Shown one piece after another: positions 55,201 through 63,727 of a DNA stretch of 64,000 nucleotides. Location: positions 401,476-465,475 of the forward strand of contig NZ_RJVB01000002.1 of the NCBI RefSeq assembly GCF_003751505.1, in the 5' to 3' direction. This stretch comes from Erwinia sp. JUb26. Its GTDB lineage: Bacteria; Pseudomonadota; Gammaproteobacteria; Enterobacterales; Enterobacteriaceae. The stretch's first letter is position 1. Each line of letters starts with the position of its first letter. The position numbers and the translations under genes were made by a program. The notes under the pieces are model-generated. The model was not told the DNA's origin, ran no database searches, and saw only the letters and a list, made by a program, of their open reading frames with translations.

Positions 55201-55977
55201 ATGCAACAGATCGACTCACGTCGTCTCTATCAGCAGCTGGCAGCAGAGTTGAAGCAGCGCCTTGAACAGGGCCAGTACCAGATTGGTGACAAACTGCCCG
55301 CCGAGCGTTTTATTGCGGAAGAGATGAGCGTCAGCCGGACTGTGGTGCGCGAGGCAATCATTATGCTGGAAGTGGAAGGTTACGTAGAAGTGCGTAAAGG
55401 CTCCGGTATACACGTGGTCTCACAGCAGCAGAAGAAAAGCGTGACCACCAACAGCCAGCTGGAATTTGCCAGCTTTGGCCCCTTTGAACTACTGCAGGCT
55501 CGTCAGCTGATTGAAAGCAACGTCGCCGAGTTTGCCGCCACCCAGGTGACCCGCCAGGATATCGTGCAGCTGATGTCTATCCAGGAGCAGGCGCGCCGGG
55601 AAGATCGCTTCCGCGACTCCGAGTGGGACATGAAATTCCACGTGCAGATTGCGCTCTCCACGCAGAACAGCGCGCTGGCGGCAATTGTTGAAAAAATGTG
55701 GTTGCACCGCCTGTATAACCCGTACTGGCTAAAATTGCATGAACATATCGACGAGCGGTCGATTGAAAGCTGGTGCGAAGATCACGATAACATCCTCAAG
55801 GCGCTGATCCGCAAGGACCCGGCGGGAAGCAAGCTGGCGATGTGGCAGCACCTGGAGAACACCCGACAGATGCTGTTTAACGCCACGACGGACGACTTTG
55901 AATTTAACGTAGACCGCTACATGTTTGCTGAAAATCCGGTTATCGCACTGGATAGCATCGCCAACGACGAAAAGTAG
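55201..55977 (+). CDS. exuR: Hexuronate-responsive GntR-family repressor
   Basis: FadR-subfamily GntR regulator of 258 aa. The winged helix covers about 1-75 ([40 protein letters not shown]), followed by the helical FCD effector domain with metal-site histidines ([12 protein letters not shown]). ATG 55201 has GGAG eight bases upstream. The N-terminal 75 residues are near-identical in pattern to E. coli ExuR, which represses galacturonate and glucuronate genes and responds to those sugars. It is divergent from uxaBA. Confidence 0.93.
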   Translation: MQQIDSRRLYQQLAAELKQRLEQGQYQIGDKLPAERFIAEEMSVSRTVVREAIIMLEVEGYVEVRKGSGIHVVSQQQKKSVTTNSQLEFASFGPFELLQARQLIESNVAEFAATQVTRQDIVQLMSIQEQARREDRFRDSEWDMKFHVQIALSTQNSALAAIVEKMWLHRLYNPYWLKLHEHIDERSIESWCEDHDNILKALIRKDPAGSKLAMWQHLENTRQMLFNATTDDFEFNVDRYMFAENPVIALDSIANDEK

Positions 55978-56039
55978 ACCTTTCTCCGAAGATTGAGTCA
56001 GCTTTCGTTCACTTATGTCAGCCAGTGTAAAACTCCTTC

Positions 56040-56085
56040 ACGCCGGACCTTTCCAACGGTAAAACATCCCTGGTCCGGCGTTTCT
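56040..56085 (+). terminator. Intrinsic terminator of exuR
   Basis: Ten-base arms ACGCCGGACC / GGTCCGGCGT followed by TTCTT, 62 bp after exuR. The remainder of 55978-56273 is AT-rich and holds the yqjA promoter; a GTAAA-N5-TTAAG sequence could be a degenerate CpxR site. Confidence 0.65.
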
Positions 56086-56273
56086 TCCTGTCCAGACCTG
56101 CTCAACTTTGTTACAGTTATCTTCTTTTTTTACCTTTTGTAAAAAGCTTTAAGCTTTCGATGCTTTTTCTGGCCACTCTGTTCAGCCGCCCGCAGCATCT
56201 GCATCACTAAAACGATGAATTCAGCATGTAGAATTGCTTCAAATCGGGCCAACTATGATGTTCAGGACTATTG

Positions 56274-56939
56274 ATGGATATTTTTAAAGATCTAATCCAC
56301 GCCTTATGGCAGCAAGATTACGTCACGCTGGCCGACCCGACGTTGGTCTGGGCGCTTTACTTCATCCTGTTTATGATTCTTTTTCTGGAAAATGGCCTGC
56401 TTCCTGCGGCGTTCCTGCCCGGCGACAGCCTGCTGATTCTGGTCGGCGTGCTGATAGCGAAAGGCACGATGAATTTTCCACTCACGCTGTTTATCCTCAC
56501 CACCGCCGCCAGCCTGGGCTGCTGGGTCAGCTATATTCAGGGCAAGTGGCTCGGCAATACGCCACTGGTGCAAAAATGGCTTTCGCATCTTCCCGCGCAG
56601 TATCACCAGCGGGCCCATCAGATGTTTCACCGCCACGGCCTGTCGGCGCTGCTGATTGGGCGCTTTATCGCCTTTGTTCGCACGCTGTTACCCACTATCG
56701 CCGGGCTTTCCGGCCTGAGCAATGCCCGCTTCCAGTTCTTCAACTGGATGAGCGGCCTGCTGTGGGTGCTGATCCTGACCGTGCTGGGCTTTGCGCTGGG
56801 TAAAACGCCGCTGTTCCGTCGATATGAAGACCAGCTGATGTTCTGCCTGATGCTGCTGCCGCTGGTGCTGCTGGTCTTCGGCCTTTGTGGTTCCCTCTAC
56901 GTACTGTGGCGTAAAAAAACGTCGCAGGGAGGCCAGTAA
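56274..56939 (+). CDS. yqjA: DedA-family membrane protein YqjA
   Basis: Polytopic inner-membrane protein of 221 aa needed with YghB for division, envelope integrity and alkaline or drug tolerance in E. coli. The residues found essential in E. coli YqjA are at the same positions: E39 in FLENG, D51 in LPGD, R130 in LIGRF and R136 in FVRTLLP. It starts at ATG 56274, one codon inside the open frame. mzrA follows after two bases, as in E. coli. Confidence 0.95.
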   Translation: MDIFKDLIHALWQQDYVTLADPTLVWALYFILFMILFLENGLLPAAFLPGDSLLILVGVLIAKGTMNFPLTLFILTTAASLGCWVSYIQGKWLGNTPLVQKWLSHLPAQYHQRAHQMFHRHGLSALLIGRFIAFVRTLLPTIAGLSGLSNARFQFFNWMSGLLWVLILTVLGFALGKTPLFRRYEDQLMFCLMLLPLVLLVFGLCGSLYVLWRKKTSQGGQ

Positions 56940-56941
56940 CC

Positions 56942-57331
56942 ATGCTCTCCCTGTTTAAACTACCGGCCAGGATCCTGCGCGTTGTGCCCTGGATTGGGAT
57001 CGTCGCCGCCTCGTTGCTGACGCTGACGCTGGTGGTGACGCTGCTGCCTGCGCTGTTTCGCAGCGAGGCCGCACTGCAGATCCGCACCCTGCGCCAGGGC
57101 AACAGCCTGCCCGACGGCTTTTATGTCTATCAGTCCCTCAGCGCCCAGGGCATTCGCATCAAAAGTATTACCCCGGACCATGATTCACTGGTAATTAGAT
57201 TCGATTCGCAGGAACAAAGCGACGCGGCGGAAAAAGTGCTGCGCGAACTGCTGCCTTACGGCTTTGACATCGCCCGCCAGGAAGGACACGGCGCGGCAAA
57301 CTGGGTTAATCGTATCAGCCTGCGAACGTAA
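56942..57331 (+). CDS. mzrA: EnvZ/OmpR modulator MzrA
   Basis: Small bitopic membrane protein of 129 aa that links the CpxAR and EnvZ/OmpR systems by contacting EnvZ. A short cytoplasmic start is followed by one transmembrane helix at about 15-37 ([20 protein letters not shown]) and a periplasmic domain ([20 protein letters not shown]). It is paired with yqjA as in E. coli. Confidence 0.9.
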   Translation: MLSLFKLPARILRVVPWIGIVAASLLTLTLVVTLLPALFRSEAALQIRTLRQGNSLPDGFYVYQSLSAQGIRIKSITPDHDSLVIRFDSQEQSDAAEKVLRELLPYGFDIARQEGHGAANWVNRISLRT

Positions 57332-57488
57332 TTCTCCCTCCTCGCCCCGGCAGAGACGCGAGGGGAAATACACGTTCGGTTTTGAGCTTTTCTCGTTTTC
57401 TGTCTATGCTTAAAAATCCCAACGCCACCCTGTGTTCAGGAAACCGATAGCCGTAACCGGCGTCATTGCAAAGGAAGGTCACCATCTT

Positions 57489-57860
57489 ATGAAATACCGC
57501 TTAACACTCGCTCTTGGCCTGTTGACGGCAGCCTCACTGGCTCAGGCCGGGCCACTTTGCCAGCAAAAAGAGCAGGCTATTCAGAAAGAAATCGATTTCG
57601 CCCGCCAGCACAATAATCAGCGTCAGATTAATGGCCTGGAACGGGCGCTAACCGAGACGCGCGCGAACTGTTCGGATGAAAGCGTCCGTAAAGCCCATCA
57701 GGATAAAATTCAGCAGCATCAGAAGAAGGTGACCGAGCGGGAACACGAGCTGCAGCAGGAACGCAACGAGGGTGGCGACAGCAAAAAAATCGCCAAACGG
57801 GAAAAGAAACTGGCTGACGCTCAACGTGAGCTGAAGGAAGTGCAGGCTGCGCCCTACTGA
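57489..57860 (+). CDS. yqjC: Periplasmic DUF1090 protein YqjC
   Basis: Secreted protein of 123 aa with signal peptide LTLALGLLTAASLAQA, two cysteines that could pair (PLCQQKEQ and RANCSDESV), and a strongly charged helical coiled region to the end. ATG 57489 is chosen for the signal peptide; the upstream frame has none. It heads the yqjCDEK run as in E. coli. Function unknown; acid or stress induction is reported for the E. coli genes. Confidence 0.85.
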   Translation: MKYRLTLALGLLTAASLAQAGPLCQQKEQAIQKEIDFARQHNNQRQINGLERALTETRANCSDESVRKAHQDKIQQHQKKVTEREHELQQERNEGGDSKKIAKREKKLADAQRELKEVQAAPY

Positions 57861-57905
57861 GGTGATCAGTCTGCCGTGACATTAATCATAAGTAAGGAGT
57901 CTTTC

Positions 57906-58211
57906 ATGTCTAAAGATACCACGTCAGAACATCTGCGCGCTGAGCTGAAAACCCTGGCCGATACGCTGGAAGAAGTGCTGAGTACCTCCAGTGAAAAATC
58001 CAAAACCGAACTGGATAAACTGCACAGTAAAGCGCAAAGCGCACTGAAAAATACCCGCGCACGGCTGGGTGATTCCGGCGAGCGCATCGCACAGACCACC
58101 CGTGAAGCGGCAGACCGCGCTGACGTTTACGTCCGTGATAACCCGTGGACCAGCGTCGGTATTGGCGCAGCGGTCGGTGTGGTACTGGGCGTCCTGCTGA
58201 CCCGTCGTTAA
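57906..58211 (+). CDS. yqjD: ElaB/YqjD/YgaM family ribosome-associated membrane protein
   Basis: Tail-anchored inner-membrane protein of 101 aa. Helical N-terminal part (LRAELKTLADTLEEVLSTSS), conserved RADVYVRDNPWTSVGIGAA, and a C-terminal membrane segment GVVLGVLLTRR. AAGGAG six bases upstream sets the start at 57906. E. coli YqjD binds ribosomes in stationary phase. Confidence 0.92.
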   Translation: MSKDTTSEHLRAELKTLADTLEEVLSTSSEKSKTELDKLHSKAQSALKNTRARLGDSGERIAQTTREAADRADVYVRDNPWTSVGIGAAVGVVLGVLLTRR

Positions 58212-58212
58212 T

Positions 58213-58605
58213 ATGGCAGATCATCAGCAAAGTCATGGCCCCGGTAGAGGGGTCATTAACATCGGACAGCGCATCGTCACCACGCTGGTCGGCATTGTTG
58301 AAACCCGCGTGCGGCTGGCGGTGGTTGAACTGGAAGCGGAAAAAGCCAATCTGATTCAGATGATGGTCATGGTCGGTTTGACTCTGCTGTTCACCGCGTT
58401 TGGCCTGATGAGCCTGATGGTACTGGTTATCTGGGCCGTCGATGCACAATACCGACTGATGGCGATGGCTATCACCACCGGCGTGCTGTTTGCGCTGGCG
58501 CTGATTTTCGGCCTGTGGACGCTGGCGAAATCGCGGCGTTCCACGCTGCTTAGCGCCACCCGTAAGGAACTGGCCAGCGATCGTCAGCTGCTGGAGGACG
58601 AGTAA
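58213..58605 (+). CDS. yqjE: Holin-superfamily-type membrane protein YqjE
   Basis: 130-aa inner-membrane protein with two transmembrane helices (about 51-73, MVMVGLTLLFTAFGLMSLMV; 81-101, MAMAITTGVLFALALIFGL). It starts two bases after yqjD and overlaps yqjK by one base, so all three are translated together. Confidence 0.9.
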   Translation: MADHQQSHGPGRGVINIGQRIVTTLVGIVETRVRLAVVELEAEKANLIQMMVMVGLTLLFTAFGLMSLMVLVIWAVDAQYRLMAMAITTGVLFALALIFGLWTLAKSRRSTLLSATRKELASDRQLLEDE

Positions 58606-58889
58606 TGAGCCGCCGCGATCGTGAGAAGCGCACCGCCGATCTGCTGCGGCTGATCCAACAGCAGCGTCTGGATTTAAGCGCCGGACGCAAAGACTGGCTG
58701 GAAGCTACCGAACGCTATGACCGGGGCTGGCTGAGCCTGGTCAACGCCAAACGCTACCTGGCGATTGGCAGCGGCGTGTTTGCCATCTGGTCGGTACGCA
58801 ATCCCCGCTTCCTCACCCGCTGGGCGAAGCGCGGCATCGGCGCCTGGAGCACGTGGCGCATGGTACGTAACGCCCTGCCAAAACGTTAA
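58605..58889 (+). CDS. yqjK: YqjK-family protein
   Basis: Basic 94-aa protein: RRDREKRTADLLRLIQQQRL at the start, the DWLEATERYDRGW segment, and one possible membrane helix (YLAIGSGVFAIWSV). The ATG overlaps the yqjE stop (TAATG). Function unknown. Confidence 0.85.
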   Translation: MSRRDREKRTADLLRLIQQQRLDLSAGRKDWLEATERYDRGWLSLVNAKRYLAIGSGVFAIWSVRNPRFLTRWAKRGIGAWSTWRMVRNALPKR

Positions 58890-58893
58890 ATGC

Positions 58894-58926
58894 TGGCCGC
58901 ATCGCCCTGTGCGGCCATCCTTTCCA
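58894..58926 (+). terminator. Terminator of the yqjCDEK run
   Basis: Eight-base arms TGGCCGCA / TGCGGCCA, then TCCTTTCC and a later TTTT, five bases after yqjK. Confidence 0.55.
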
Positions 58927-59089
58927 ATTTTCTTGAACAACTTCGACAGATTATCTCGCTTACAATCGTTTATCGCCCCGTCTATTATCTCCAGCAACGA
59001 ACGGCACTGAGCGCTTAGACAGCGTCAGGCCTCAGTAAAACAGGGTCCGCCTGATAGCACGGCCCAGAAAATTCTTGTTGGGGATTATT

Positions 59090-59482
59090 ATGAAAAAATT
59101 AGAAGATACCGGTTTCTTAGTGGCTCGCATCCTGATGCCAATTCTGTTTATCGTGGCTGGCTGGGGAAAAATCACCGGCTATGCAGGTACGCAGCAGTAT
59201 ATGGAAGCGATGGGCGTGCCGGGCTTCTTCCTGCCGCTGACGATTCTGCTTGAGTTCGGTGGCGGTCTGGCAATTCTGTTCGGTTTCCTGACCCGCTTCA
59301 CCGCGCTGTTCACCGCAGCCTTTACCCTGCTGACGGCATTTATCTTCCACACTAACTTTGCGGAAGGCCCGAACTCCATTATGTTCATGAAAAACCTGTC
59401 AATCTCCGGTGGCTACCTGCTGCTGGGCCTGGTAGGACCTGGCGCGTACAGCATCGACCGTCTGCTGGGTAAAAAGTGGTAA
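59090..59482 (+). CDS. yqjF: DoxX-family membrane protein YqjF
   Basis: 130-aa DoxX-family protein with four transmembrane helices: LVARILMPILFIVAGWGKIT, the GFFLPLTILLEFGGGLAILF region, FTAAFTLLTAFIFH and LSISGGYLLLGLVG. ATG 59090 is preferred over the upstream open frame. Follows the yqjK terminator, so it has its own promoter in 58927-59089. Biochemical role unsettled. Confidence 0.9.
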   Translation: MKKLEDTGFLVARILMPILFIVAGWGKITGYAGTQQYMEAMGVPGFFLPLTILLEFGGGLAILFGFLTRFTALFTAAFTLLTAFIFHTNFAEGPNSIMFMKNLSISGGYLLLGLVGPGAYSIDRLLGKKW

Positions 59483-59510
59483 GTCCACTACACTTACAGT
59501 GAAGAATCCG

Positions 59511-59543
59511 GGGCGAGGAGCATATCCTCGCCCTTTCATTTTT
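59511..59543 (+). terminator. Intrinsic terminator of yqjF
   Basis: Nine-base arms GGGCGAGGA / TCCTCGCCC with a 5-base loop, followed by TTTCATTTTT. Confidence 0.85.
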
Positions 59544-59554
59544 AGGGAGGAACG

Positions 59555-60541
59555 ATGGGACAGCTAATTGACGGCGTATGGCACGATAACTGGTATGACA
59601 CTAAATCTACCGGCGGTCGTTTTAAACGTTCAGAAGCGGTATTCCGTAACTGGGTCACGGCCGACGGCAGCGCCGGCCCGCACGGTAAAGGTGGCTTCCG
59701 CGCCGAAGCCGACCGCTACCATTTATATGTTTCCCTCGCCTGCCCGTGGGCGCACCGCACGCTGATTATGCGCCAGCTGAAAGGGCTGGAAGAGATGATT
59801 TCGGTTTCGGTTGTTCATCCGCTGATGCTGGAGAACGGCTGGACCTTTGATGAAGACTTTCAGGATGTGACCGGCGATAGCCTGTATCAGAACGAATATC
59901 TGTATCAGCTGTATCTGCATGCCGATCCAACCTACACCGGCCGCGTGACGGTACCGGTACTGTGGGACAAGCACCAGCACACCATTGTCAGCAATGAATC
60001 CGCCGATATTATCCGCATGTTCAACAGCGCATTTGACGCCGTTGGCGCTCGCGCCGGGGACTATTACCCTGCGGAACTGCGCGATGAAATTGATGAGCTG
60101 AACGGCTGGATCTACGACACTGTGAACAATGGCGTCTATAAATCCGGTTTTGCCACCAGTCAGCCGGCCTACGACGAAGCTGTGACCGCGCTGTTTAGCT
60201 CGCTGGATCGCCTGGAGCAGATTCTGGGGCAGCGGCGCTACCTGACAGGGGATCGTCTGACCGAAGCTGATTTGCGCCTGTGGACCACGCTGGTGCGCTT
60301 CGATCCTGTGTACGTCACCCACTTTAAATGCGACAGGCATCGCATCGGTGACTACCTCAACCTGAACGGTTTCCTGCGTGAGATTTATCAGCTACCGGGT
60401 ATCGCGGGTACGGTGAATCTGCCCCATATTCGCCACCACTACTACCGCAGCCATAAAACCATCAACCCAAGCGGAGTGATTTCGGTTGGCCCGGCATTTA
60501 ACTGGGATGAACCGCACGGCCGAGACGAGCGCTTTGCCTGA
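59555..60541 (+). CDS. yqjG: Glutathionyl-hydroquinone reductase
   Basis: Xi-class glutathione transferase of 328 aa that reduces glutathionyl-hydroquinones. The catalytic cysteine is C63 in SLACPWAHRTLIM, the same position as in E. coli YqjG; an N-terminal thioredoxin-like domain carries TVPVLWDKHQHTIVSNESAD, and a C-terminal helical domain holds DRLTEADLRLWTTLVRFDPV. It stands after yqjF as in E. coli. Confidence 0.95.
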   Translation: MGQLIDGVWHDNWYDTKSTGGRFKRSEAVFRNWVTADGSAGPHGKGGFRAEADRYHLYVSLACPWAHRTLIMRQLKGLEEMISVSVVHPLMLENGWTFDEDFQDVTGDSLYQNEYLYQLYLHADPTYTGRVTVPVLWDKHQHTIVSNESADIIRMFNSAFDAVGARAGDYYPAELRDEIDELNGWIYDTVNNGVYKSGFATSQPAYDEAVTALFSSLDRLEQILGQRRYLTGDRLTEADLRLWTTLVRFDPVYVTHFKCDRHRIGDYLNLNGFLREIYQLPGIAGTVNLPHIRHHYYRSHKTINPSGVISVGPAFNWDEPHGRDERFA

Positions 60542-60558
60542 TTCTGCCCGTTAACATT

Positions 60559-60582
60559 CGGGGCGATTTTATTTTCGCCCCG
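60559..60582. terminator. Hairpin after yqjG
   Basis: Arms CGGGGCGA / TCGCCCCG around TTTTATTT, 18 bp after the yqjG stop; there is no T-run after the stem. Confidence 0.5.
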
Positions 60583-60697
60583 ACCGTTCTGCACCCTTTA
60601 TTGATCTGGAACAAATTCACTCGATTCGCACTTACGTATCTTTACTGATGTGAACGCAAATGCGGATTAACCGGAAGCCATCTTCCTGGAGTGGAAC

Positions 60698-60838
60698 ATG
60701 ATCAAGACTCTCTCTTTCTGCCTGGCTATCGTCATGCTGTGCTACGTCGCCTTCGTTGGCCACTACTACTACGAAACCTTCTCTACGTTTAACGGCATCG
60801 AGCATTCTCAGGACAGCTCGGCTAACCCTGCGCCGTAA
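60698..60838 (+). CDS. Small single-pass membrane protein (46 aa)
   Basis: A 46-codon frame, MIKTLSFCLAIVMLCYVAFV and 26 more residues, with a well-placed Shine-Dalgarno (GGAG, six bases before the ATG). Residues about 4-20 form one hydrophobic helix, then an aromatic HYYYETF patch and a short polar tail ending in SANPAP. It stands between yqjG and yhaJ, 22 bp from the convergent yhaJ stop. I recognise no family; codon use and the ribosome site favour a real gene. Confidence 0.65.
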   Translation: MIKTLSFCLAIVMLCYVAFVGHYYYETFSTFNGIEHSQDSSANPAP

Positions 60839-60859
60839 TGGAATAGCGGGCCTGCGGGC

Positions 60860-61762
60860 TTATCCCTGACGCTTCGCCAGCAGTTTTGGGATCTCCCGCA
60901 GGCACCAGGCTTTGGCTTCACCCATGCTGTCGCGCCGCCAGGCCATAATAATATCCACTTCCCGCGTGTATTCCGGGCTGACCACGCGCAGACGCCCTTC
61001 GGCAATATCCTGCTCAACCATGCTGTAAGGCATGGTGCCCACGCCCAGCCCGGCCAGTAAAGCCCGATGCTTATCTTCAATGGTACTGACCGTCAGGCGC
61101 TGCTGTTTATCCAGCAGAGTCACGGTTAATACCGGCCTTTCACGAGCGGTATCCGCCACCGCGATGCCGCGATATTTTACCCGGGTGGTTTCGGAAAGCG
61201 GCTCCGGCTCCTGATGGATCGGATGGTCCGGGCTGGCGACATAGACGCTCATCAGCGTATAGAGCTTGCGGGTGTTGATCTCTGACGAGGCGCGAAAATG
61301 CATATCGGGGGCGATAACGATATCCGCACGCCCCTGCTCCAGACGCTCCCAGGCACCGGCCAGCACTTCGGTCATCAGTGACACCTGCGTATTGGCTTTA
61401 TTTGCCAGTTTCTCCACCAGCGGGAACAGCAGCTCGGTAGACACCAGCGCTTCGGTGGCAATGGTCAGATGGGTTTCCCAGCCGCGCGCCAGCGCTTCGG
61501 CATCCGTGGTCAGCTTGTCGGCGGCTTCCAGCAGCACGCGGCCGCGCTCAAGCAGCATCCGCCCGACGTTGGTAAATTTGGTGCGGTGGCCGGAGCGGTC
61601 AAACAGCACCACGTCCAGCTCCTCTTCCAGTTTCTGCATGGTGTAGCTTAAAGCAGAAGGAACCCTGCCCAGCTCATCCGCCGCGGCAGCAAAACTTCCG
61701 CGGCGATCGATGGCGTCCATTACACGTAGCGCTTCAAGCGTCAGAGCACGATCTTTAGCCAT
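60860..61762 (-). CDS. yhaJ: LysR-family regulator YhaJ
   Basis: LysR-type regulator of 300 aa with N-terminal winged helix (LTLEALRVMDAIDRRGSFAA, AADELGRVPSALSYTMQKLE) and a periplasmic-binding-like effector domain. The first 95 residues agree with E. coli YhaJ almost throughout as I recall it. YhaJ responds to aromatic compounds such as dinitrotoluene products and quinones and activates yqjF in E. coli. It is divergent from yhaK, and the 127-bp gap should hold its site. Confidence 0.95.
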   Translation of the reverse strand: MAKDRALTLEALRVMDAIDRRGSFAAAADELGRVPSALSYTMQKLEEELDVVLFDRSGHRTKFTNVGRMLLERGRVLLEAADKLTTDAEALARGWETHLTIATEALVSTELLFPLVEKLANKANTQVSLMTEVLAGAWERLEQGRADIVIAPDMHFRASSEINTRKLYTLMSVYVASPDHPIHQEPEPLSETTRVKYRGIAVADTARERPVLTVTLLDKQQRLTVSTIEDKHRALLAGLGVGTMPYSMVEQDIAEGRLRVVSPEYTREVDIIMAWRRDSMGEAKAWCLREIPKLLAKRQG

Positions 61763-61889
61763 AGCTTTTCTCTGTCAGGAAATTTGAATATGCCGAGCAG
61801 ATTAACTGGCTGGCATTCACCAGTCCAGAAACTTACCATAACCGAATAATAAATGGTCGGGCCAGACCCGATTGACTAAGGAGAATGAG

Positions 61890-62594
61890 ATGATTATTAG
61901 CCGTACAGCGCAACAGTGTGGTAAAGCCGATTATGGCTGGCTACAGGCTCGCTATACCTTCTCCTTTGGCCACTATTTCGATCCCAAATTACTGGGGTAC
62001 GCTTCCCTTCGCGTACTCAATCAGGAAGTGCTGGCACCAGGGGCTTCCTTTCAACCGAGAACCTATCCAAAAGTCGACGTGCTGAACCTGATATTGCAGG
62101 GTGAGGCCGAATATCGTGACAGCGAAGGCAACCACGAAACGGCGCGAGCCGGTGAGGCCCTGCTGCTGGCCACCCAGCCGGGTATCAGCTACAGCGAGCA
62201 CAACATCAGTAAAGACAGCAGCCTGACCCGGCTTCAGCTGTGGCTGGATGCCTGCCCGGAACGAGAAAACAGTCGCGTACAGCGGATTGCCGTGCCGGAA
62301 GATAAAACCTGCACGCTGCTGGCCTCTCCGGACGGCAGCGAAGGCAGCCTGCAGCTCCGGCAGCAGGTATGGATCCACCAGGTGATATTACGGCCGGGTG
62401 AAAGCTATCAGGTTCCCCTGCACGGGCCGCGCGCCTATCTGCAGTCGATTCACGGCGCGTTTACGGCAGTGACGCATTCGCACGAACGGGAAGCCCTGAC
62501 CTGTGGCGACGGCGCGTTTCTGCGGGAAGAAGAGAGTGTTCAGCTCACGGCGGAAACCCCGCTGCGCGCACTGGTGATTGATTTACCGGTCTAA
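61890..62594 (+). CDS. yhaK: Pirin-family protein YhaK
   Basis: Bicupin pirin-like protein of 234 aa, close to E. coli YhaK (TFSFGHYFDPKLLGYASLRV, EVLAPGASFQPRTYPKVDVL, PGISYSEHN). ATG 61890 has AAGGAG six bases upstream; the longer frame begins at a TTG. It is reported as a redox-sensitive cytosolic protein. The end overlaps the tail of the convergent TetR gene by 12 bases. Confidence 0.93.
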   Translation: MIISRTAQQCGKADYGWLQARYTFSFGHYFDPKLLGYASLRVLNQEVLAPGASFQPRTYPKVDVLNLILQGEAEYRDSEGNHETARAGEALLLATQPGISYSEHNISKDSSLTRLQLWLDACPERENSRVQRIAVPEDKTCTLLASPDGSEGSLQLRQQVWIHQVILRPGESYQVPLHGPRAYLQSIHGAFTAVTHSHEREALTCGDGAFLREEESVQLTAETPLRALVIDLPV

Positions 62595-63146
62595 CCCACT
62601 CTCCGCTAGACACTCCTGTAGCAGCGCGACGGCCAGCTCCCCGCTTTCCTCGCGCTGCGTCATCACAATCGCCCCATCAATCATTAACGTCAGCCTTTGC
62701 GCCTCACGCAGGCTTTGCCCGTCGTCTGACAGATAGCTGGCGACAACCTCCGTCATCGCCTGTTTATGCTGGCGTATCACCGGCAGGGATTCGGGAAGGC
62801 CATGCGCCATCTCCACCGCCGTATTGATAAACGCACAGCCGCGAAATTCTTCAGAAGCAAACCACTGCGCCAGCGTGGCGGGCAATGCCCGGCTCAGCGC
62901 ACCGTGAATATGCATCTGCTGCTCCAGTTCCGCACGAAACCAGTTAATCCAGCGCGTATGCCGGTAGCCGAGAAAAGCCAGAATCAGATCGTTTTTAGCC
63001 GGGAAGTGGCGATAAAACGTCACCTTGGTCACCCCGGCTTCTTTAATGATGCGGTCAATCCCGGTTGCCCGTACGCCATGCTGATAAAACAGGTCATGGG
63101 CGGTATGAAGAATGCGCTCGCGAGCGCTCAGCGTGTTTTCAGTCAT
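62583..63146 (-). CDS. TetR/AcrR-family regulator
   Basis: 187-aa regulator with an N-terminal helix-turn-helix (RERILHTAHDLFYQHGVRAT; IIKEAGVTKVTFYRHFPAKN) and a C-terminal ligand domain with a GCAFINTAVEMA segment typical of this subgroup. It is divergent from the DUF1348 gene across 110 bp holding two palindromes, so it probably represses both. Ligand unknown. Confidence 0.9.
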   Translation of the reverse strand: MTENTLSARERILHTAHDLFYQHGVRATGIDRIIKEAGVTKVTFYRHFPAKNDLILAFLGYRHTRWINWFRAELEQQMHIHGALSRALPATLAQWFASEEFRGCAFINTAVEMAHGLPESLPVIRQHKQAMTEVVASYLSDDGQSLREAQRLTLMIDGAIVMTQREESGELAVALLQECLAESGLDR

Positions 63147-63179
63147 CGTTTCCCTTCCTTTTAAAATATTATCTCAGGA

Positions 63180-63197
63180 GTAGACAGCCCTGTCTAC
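63180..63197. promoter_or_regulatory. TetR operator, site 1
   Basis: GTAGACAGCCCTGTCTAC: perfect 7-bp arms around four bases, 34 bp before the TetR gene start. Confidence 0.85.
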
Positions 63198-63219
63198 GTG
63201 AGTTATGGTTGTTGCCAAG

Positions 63220-63237
63220 GTAGACAAACCTGTCTAC
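63220..63237. promoter_or_regulatory. TetR operator, site 2
   Basis: GTAGACAAACCTGTCTAC: the same perfect 7-bp arms with a different centre, exactly 40 bp from site 1 and 20 bp before the DUF1348 start. Confidence 0.85.
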
Positions 63238-63256
63238 ATGCAATCTGGAGATCATC

Positions 63257-63724
63257 ATGGAAACACGTCCCCCTCTTCCTCCTTTTAACGAAGAAAGCGC
63301 CCGTCAGAAAGTTCGCCTGGCTGAAGATGCCTGGAACAGCTGCGATCCGGAACGAGTCTCGCTGGTTTATTCCACTGATACCCACTGGCGCAACCGCGCA
63401 GAGTTTGTCGATGGCCGTGCCGACGTGGTGAAATTTTTGCAGCGCAAATGGCAAAAGGAGCTGGATTACCGGCTGATTAAAGAGCTGTGGGCGTACAGTG
63501 AAAATCGTATTGCCGTACGTTTTGCCTATGAATGGCACGATGATTCCGGCCACTGGTATCGCAGTTACGGTAATGAGAACTGGGAATTTAATGCGCAGGG
63601 TTTGATGGTGAATCGCCACGCCTGTATCAACGACTGCCCGATAAAAGAACAGGATCGCCGCTTTTTCTGGGAGGGCGCGCGCAGACCGGACGATCATCCG
63701 GAGCTGAGCGAATTTGGATTCTGA
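63257..63724 (+). CDS. DUF1348 NTF2-like protein
   Basis: 155-aa protein of the nuclear-transport-factor-2-like fold, family DUF1348: [60 protein letters not shown] and [17 protein letters not shown] are typical. The fold makes a cone with a pocket used by enzymes or binding proteins; activity is unknown. A GGAG Shine-Dalgarno precedes the ATG. Control by the divergent TetR regulator is likely. Confidence 0.88.
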   Translation: METRPPLPPFNEESARQKVRLAEDAWNSCDPERVSLVYSTDTHWRNRAEFVDGRADVVKFLQRKWQKELDYRLIKELWAYSENRIAVRFAYEWHDDSGHWYRSYGNENWEFNAQGLMVNRHACINDCPIKEQDRRFFWEGARRPDDHPELSEFGF

Positions 63725-63727
63725 TCG

